Assembly: GCF_023101085.1 (NCBI RefSeq)
Contig: NZ_CP064703.1
Span: forward strand, 6,758,001-6,822,000
Direction of reading: 5' to 3'
Length of the DNA stretch: 64,000 bases
Origin: Bradyrhizobium sp. 170
Lineage (GTDB): Bacteria; Pseudomonadota; Alphaproteobacteria; Rhizobiales; Xanthobacteraceae
Shown: in pieces, positions 61,850 through 64,000 of the stretch
How the letters are laid out: the number at the start of each line of letters is the position of its first letter
Position numbering within the stretch: position 1 is the first letter of the stretch
The notes under the pieces: generated by a model
Told to the model about the DNA's origin: nothing
Databases searched by the model: none
The model's input: the letters and a program-made list of their open reading frames with translations, nothing else
Made by a program: the position numbers and the translations under genes

Positions 61850-62938
61850 CTACTTCAGGTCGGCGATGGTCGCAGGCCCCGGTCCCGGCGTGACCAGTGT
61901 CGGCCACTGCTTCGAGCCAAAGGGAACGACGGGTGGCAGGAACGGTGTCATGCCGCGCTTGCCGGTCTCGGCAAGGATCGCGGCGCGCGCATCGCCGCCC
62001 ATCAGTTCGTAATCCATCAGATGGTAATTGCCGAAAAACAGCGCGCCGACCGATCGGTCCGCGATGATGCGTGTCAGCGATTCCAGCATGTCGGCCGGCG
62101 TGGTGGTGAAGGAAATCGTCTCGATCAGCAGCAGGCGGTTATTGATGGCGTCGGGACCGAAGAATTGCGCCAGCACGCTGAACAGAACGTTGTTCTGGCG
62201 CGCGACGTAGATCGTGTTGCTGGCGGCATAGGTCTTGTCCCAGTCGGCGCCGAGCTGCGCCTTCCAGTCCGCCAGCACCGTCATCCAGTGCGCGACTTGC
62301 GTTTGCGCTGCCCAGGCGACATTCTTCGCCAGATATGGCGCCTGTTTCTTGCCGAAGGCTTCGAGCGCGGCGAACGGAATGACGCCCTTGGCAACGCATT
62401 CGTCCATGAAGGCAATGTTGTTCTGCAGGATGGTGCGGTTGTTGTCGCGCCAGCCCGGCTCCATCGGCGTTGCATCGAGGCCGTCGAGCGCCGACTGCAT
62501 GCGGCTGCGATAGGCCAGCATCGAGCCGCGCCAGGACTTGTTATCGGGGTTATCGACATAGGGGCCAACGACCTGTACCAGCGCCATCGTGCTGTGGCCG
62601 ACGGATTTGAGCAATTGATACACGATCGGCACCTGCGGCGCGTCCAGCGGCGCCATGCCCGGCCGATAGAGGATCATCCGGCCGCCTGCGCCCGAGAACA
62701 GGCCGAGGATCACCGGATGCTTGCTCAGGATGTTCTTCTGGAAAATCTTTGCTGCATCGCCATAGAGCTCGAACATGCCGGTGTTGAGCGCCAGCATATC
62801 CTTGGTCGCGGTGTCGGAAGGTGTCGCAGCGGCTTTTCCGGCGATTGGCGCCATATAGGCGGGAAGGGTCTGGGCACTGGCGAAGGTCCCGCCCGAAAGC
62901 ATGATTGCAGCAACGGCCAGACTGGGGGCAATTCTCAT
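61850..62938 (-). CDS. secreted protein of unknown function upstream of iorBA
   Basis: The 362-residue product begins with a Sec signal peptide (MRIAPSLAVAAIMLSGGTFASAQ). The mature protein has no metal-site motif or family I recognise; LILY-type and NNRTILQNNIAFMDECVAKGV, WMTVLADWKAQLGADWDKTY and NNRLLLIETISFTTTP segments suggest a helical fold. It lies 21 bases upstream of iorB on the same strand, so it may be an accessory or periplasmic partner of the Mo enzyme, or act on the same substrate. No function is assigned. Confidence 0.7.
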   Translation of the reverse strand: MRIAPSLAVAAIMLSGGTFASAQTLPAYMAPIAGKAAATPSDTATKDMLALNTGMFELYGDAAKIFQKNILSKHPVILGLFSGAGGRMILYRPGMAPLDAPQVPIVYQLLKSVGHSTMALVQVVGPYVDNPDNKSWRGSMLAYRSRMQSALDGLDATPMEPGWRDNNRTILQNNIAFMDECVAKGVIPFAALEAFGKKQAPYLAKNVAWAAQTQVAHWMTVLADWKAQLGADWDKTYAASNTIYVARQNNVLFSVLAQFFGPDAINNRLLLIETISFTTTPADMLESLTRIIADRSVGALFFGNYHLMDYELMGGDARAAILAETGKRGMTPFLPPVVPFGSKQWPTLVTPGPGPATIADLK

Positions 62939-63023
62939 GTCGTGTTCCCTGTCACCCTGAAATTGTATGGGCCGAGCACCGACGAATATCTGATTCTGGG
63001 ACTAGCGGTCAGTACGCGGATAG

Positions 63024-63047
63024 CTAGACTTGGCACTAGACTTGGCA
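63024..63047. repeat. 12-base tandem direct repeat before the last gene
   Basis: CTAGACTTGGCA occurs twice in a row with no gap, 53 bases before the ATG of the Bug-type gene. The two units form a TGGCAC-N5-TTGG arrangement, one base off a sigma-54 -24/-12 element. This may be chance. Confidence 0.6.
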
Positions 63048-63099
63048 CGAGGCTGGTAAACGGGCCCTTGCAGAAAAAGAGTCAGTTGGGGAGGTCGAT

Positions 63100-64000
63100 A
63101 TGATGCGCTTGAGAACGGCGCTCGCGCTGGCGGCAATTGTTGCGGCGCCACCTCTTCTGGCTACGCCCGGTCTGGCGCAGGACTATCCGTCGCGGCCGGT
63201 GAAGGTGATTGTTCCCTTCGGCGCCGGGGGGCCTGCCGACGTCACCGCCCGCCAGATCGGGAACATTCTGCAGGAAAGTTTTGGCCAGCCCTTCGTCGTC
63301 GAGAACCGCACCGGAGCCGGCGGCGTGATCGGCACGCAGGAAGCCGTCAAGTCACCACCGGACGGCTATACGCTGCTGATGATGTCGAACACCCAGACCG
63401 CGAATGAATCGCTGGTTCCGCAGCGCAAATACGAATTGATGCGCGATCTCGCGCCAATCGCCCCGGTGAACTATTCCGACCTCGTCATCGTGGTTCATCC
63501 CTCCGTGCAGGCGAAGACGCTGCAGGAATTCATCGCGCTGGCCAAATCACAGCCCGCGAAACTGAACTACGCCTCGTCCGGTCAGGGCACGCCGTACCAC
63601 ATGGCGGGCGAGCTGTTCAAAGCCATGGCCGGCATCGACGTCGTGCACGTGCCCTACCGTAACAGCGGCGAGGCGCGCAGCGGCGTGATCGGCGGCCAGG
63701 TGCAGATGATGATCGATGCGGTTCCGGCGATGGCGCCCAATGTCGCCGAAAATCAGGTGCGCGCGCTGGCCACGACAGGCAAGACGCGCTCGACCGTGCT
63801 GCCCAATGCGCCGACGGTGATCGAGGCGGGCATTCCCGGCTATGAGGCCACCATCTGGCTCGGCCTGATGGCGCCCACGGGCACGCCAAAGCCGATCATC
63901 GACAAACTCAATGCGGCCGTGAACGCGGCGGTGAAACGGCCCGATGTCGTCAAGCTCTGGACCCAGCAGGGCGCGGTTCCGATGTCGATGACGCCGGAGG
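63100..64000 (+). CDS. Bug/TctC-type solute-binding protein, cut by the right edge
   Basis: The frame starts at the ATG at 63100 after GGGGAGG and stays open to the end of the window, giving at least 300 residues. Translation begins MMRLRTALALAAIVAAPPLL, a signal peptide ending at GLAQ. The Bug core follows: YPSRPVKVIVPFGAGGPADV, VVENRTGAGGVIGTQEAV, PDGYTLLMMS, LNYASSGQGTPYH, VVHVPYRNSGE and IPGYEATIWLGLMAP. This order is standard. The stop is outside; only about 20 residues should be missing. It is divergent from the unknown secreted protein gene. No TctA/B lies beside it here. Confidence 0.92.
   Translation, partial: MMRLRTALALAAIVAAPPLLATPGLAQDYPSRPVKVIVPFGAGGPADVTARQIGNILQESFGQPFVVENRTGAGGVIGTQEAVKSPPDGYTLLMMSNTQTANESLVPQRKYELMRDLAPIAPVNYSDLVIVVHPSVQAKTLQEFIALAKSQPAKLNYASSGQGTPYHMAGELFKAMAGIDVVHVPYRNSGEARSGVIGGQVQMMIDAVPAMAPNVAENQVRALATTGKTRSTVLPNAPTVIEAGIPGYEATIWLGLMAPTGTPKPIIDKLNAAVNAAVKRPDVVKLWTQQGAVPMSMTPE

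Noticed and set aside
1..64000. tRNA or rRNA genes
   Set aside because: I saw no cloverleaf with a GGTTCGAATCC-type arm and no rRNA segment in the intergenic regions.

Overview
The window looks like chromosome of an alphaproteobacterium of the Bradyrhizobium / Nitrobacteraceae type. The DNA is GC-rich, it carries three copies of a palindromic repeat starting CGTCATTGCGAGCG and one long foldback repeat of a kind common in Bradyrhizobium genomes, and its catabolic gene set (TRAP and TTT transporters, CaiB-type CoA transferase, MmgE/PrpD, isoquinoline-oxidoreductase-like Mo enzyme, GntR/FCD regulators) is typical of that group. The assignment is an inference from style, since there is no rRNA or other marker gene here.

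Positions 1-26500 form a large surface-polysaccharide locus. It opens with the end of a pseudaminic-acid-type nonulosonate set on the minus strand (pseI start, a formyltransferase, pseG). Next comes a plus-strand run: capsule-type transferase, GT2, UDP-xylose synthase, Wzy-like membrane protein, dTDP-glucose 4,6-dehydratase, CgeB-like GT and a methyltransferase. A minus-strand run follows with a half-length NDP-hexose 2,3-dehydratase, an aminotransferase, a Gfo/Idh oxidoreductase and a GT8-like transferase, then rmlA (+), a Wzx-like flippase (-), a methyltransferase (-) and a WecE-like aminotransferase (+). Together these predict an exported polysaccharide with a nonulosonic acid, xylose, a 4-amino-4,6-dideoxyhexose and a 2-deoxy (probably amino) hexose. 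After a 453-base stretch without a gene, 19144-26479 is visibly more A+T-rich and holds WbqC-like, GtrC-like, NeuD-like, glycosidase-propeller, two methyltransferase, one oxygenase and one DPM1/GtrB-like gene: probably a later-acquired decoration module.

Positions 26726-29908 encode a serralysin-type (M10) RTX metalloprotease enlarged by four nearly identical 342-base repeats.

Positions 30268-36525 hold a catabolic unit: CoA transferase, a GntR regulator divergent from a complete TRAP transporter (dctPQM), an AroQ-like protein lacking a key histidine, and an unknown protein. Positions 36781-42748 combine a complete TTT transporter (tctA, tctB and a separate tctC) with mtnA, mtnP and a class II aldolase. 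This is the gene set expected for the dihydroxyacetone-phosphate shunt of 5'-methylthioadenosine salvage.

Positions 42998-43768 encode a collagen-like lipoprotein and a small periplasmic protein. Positions 43793-51524 look like glyoxylate/glycolate metabolism: enoyl-CoA hydratase, two tandem serine-glyoxylate-aminotransferase-like proteins, a divergent GntR/FCD regulator with two look-alike operators, a 980-residue FAD/Fe-S oxidase and a GlcG-like protein. Positions 51525-62938 are a minus-strand series: enoyl-CoA hydratase, Mo-bisPGD oxidoreductase, SDR without the usual catalytic residues, MmgE/PrpD, ABC-type binding protein, dihaem cytochrome c, IorA, IorB and an unknown secreted protein. 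The right edge cuts a second Bug-type binding protein.
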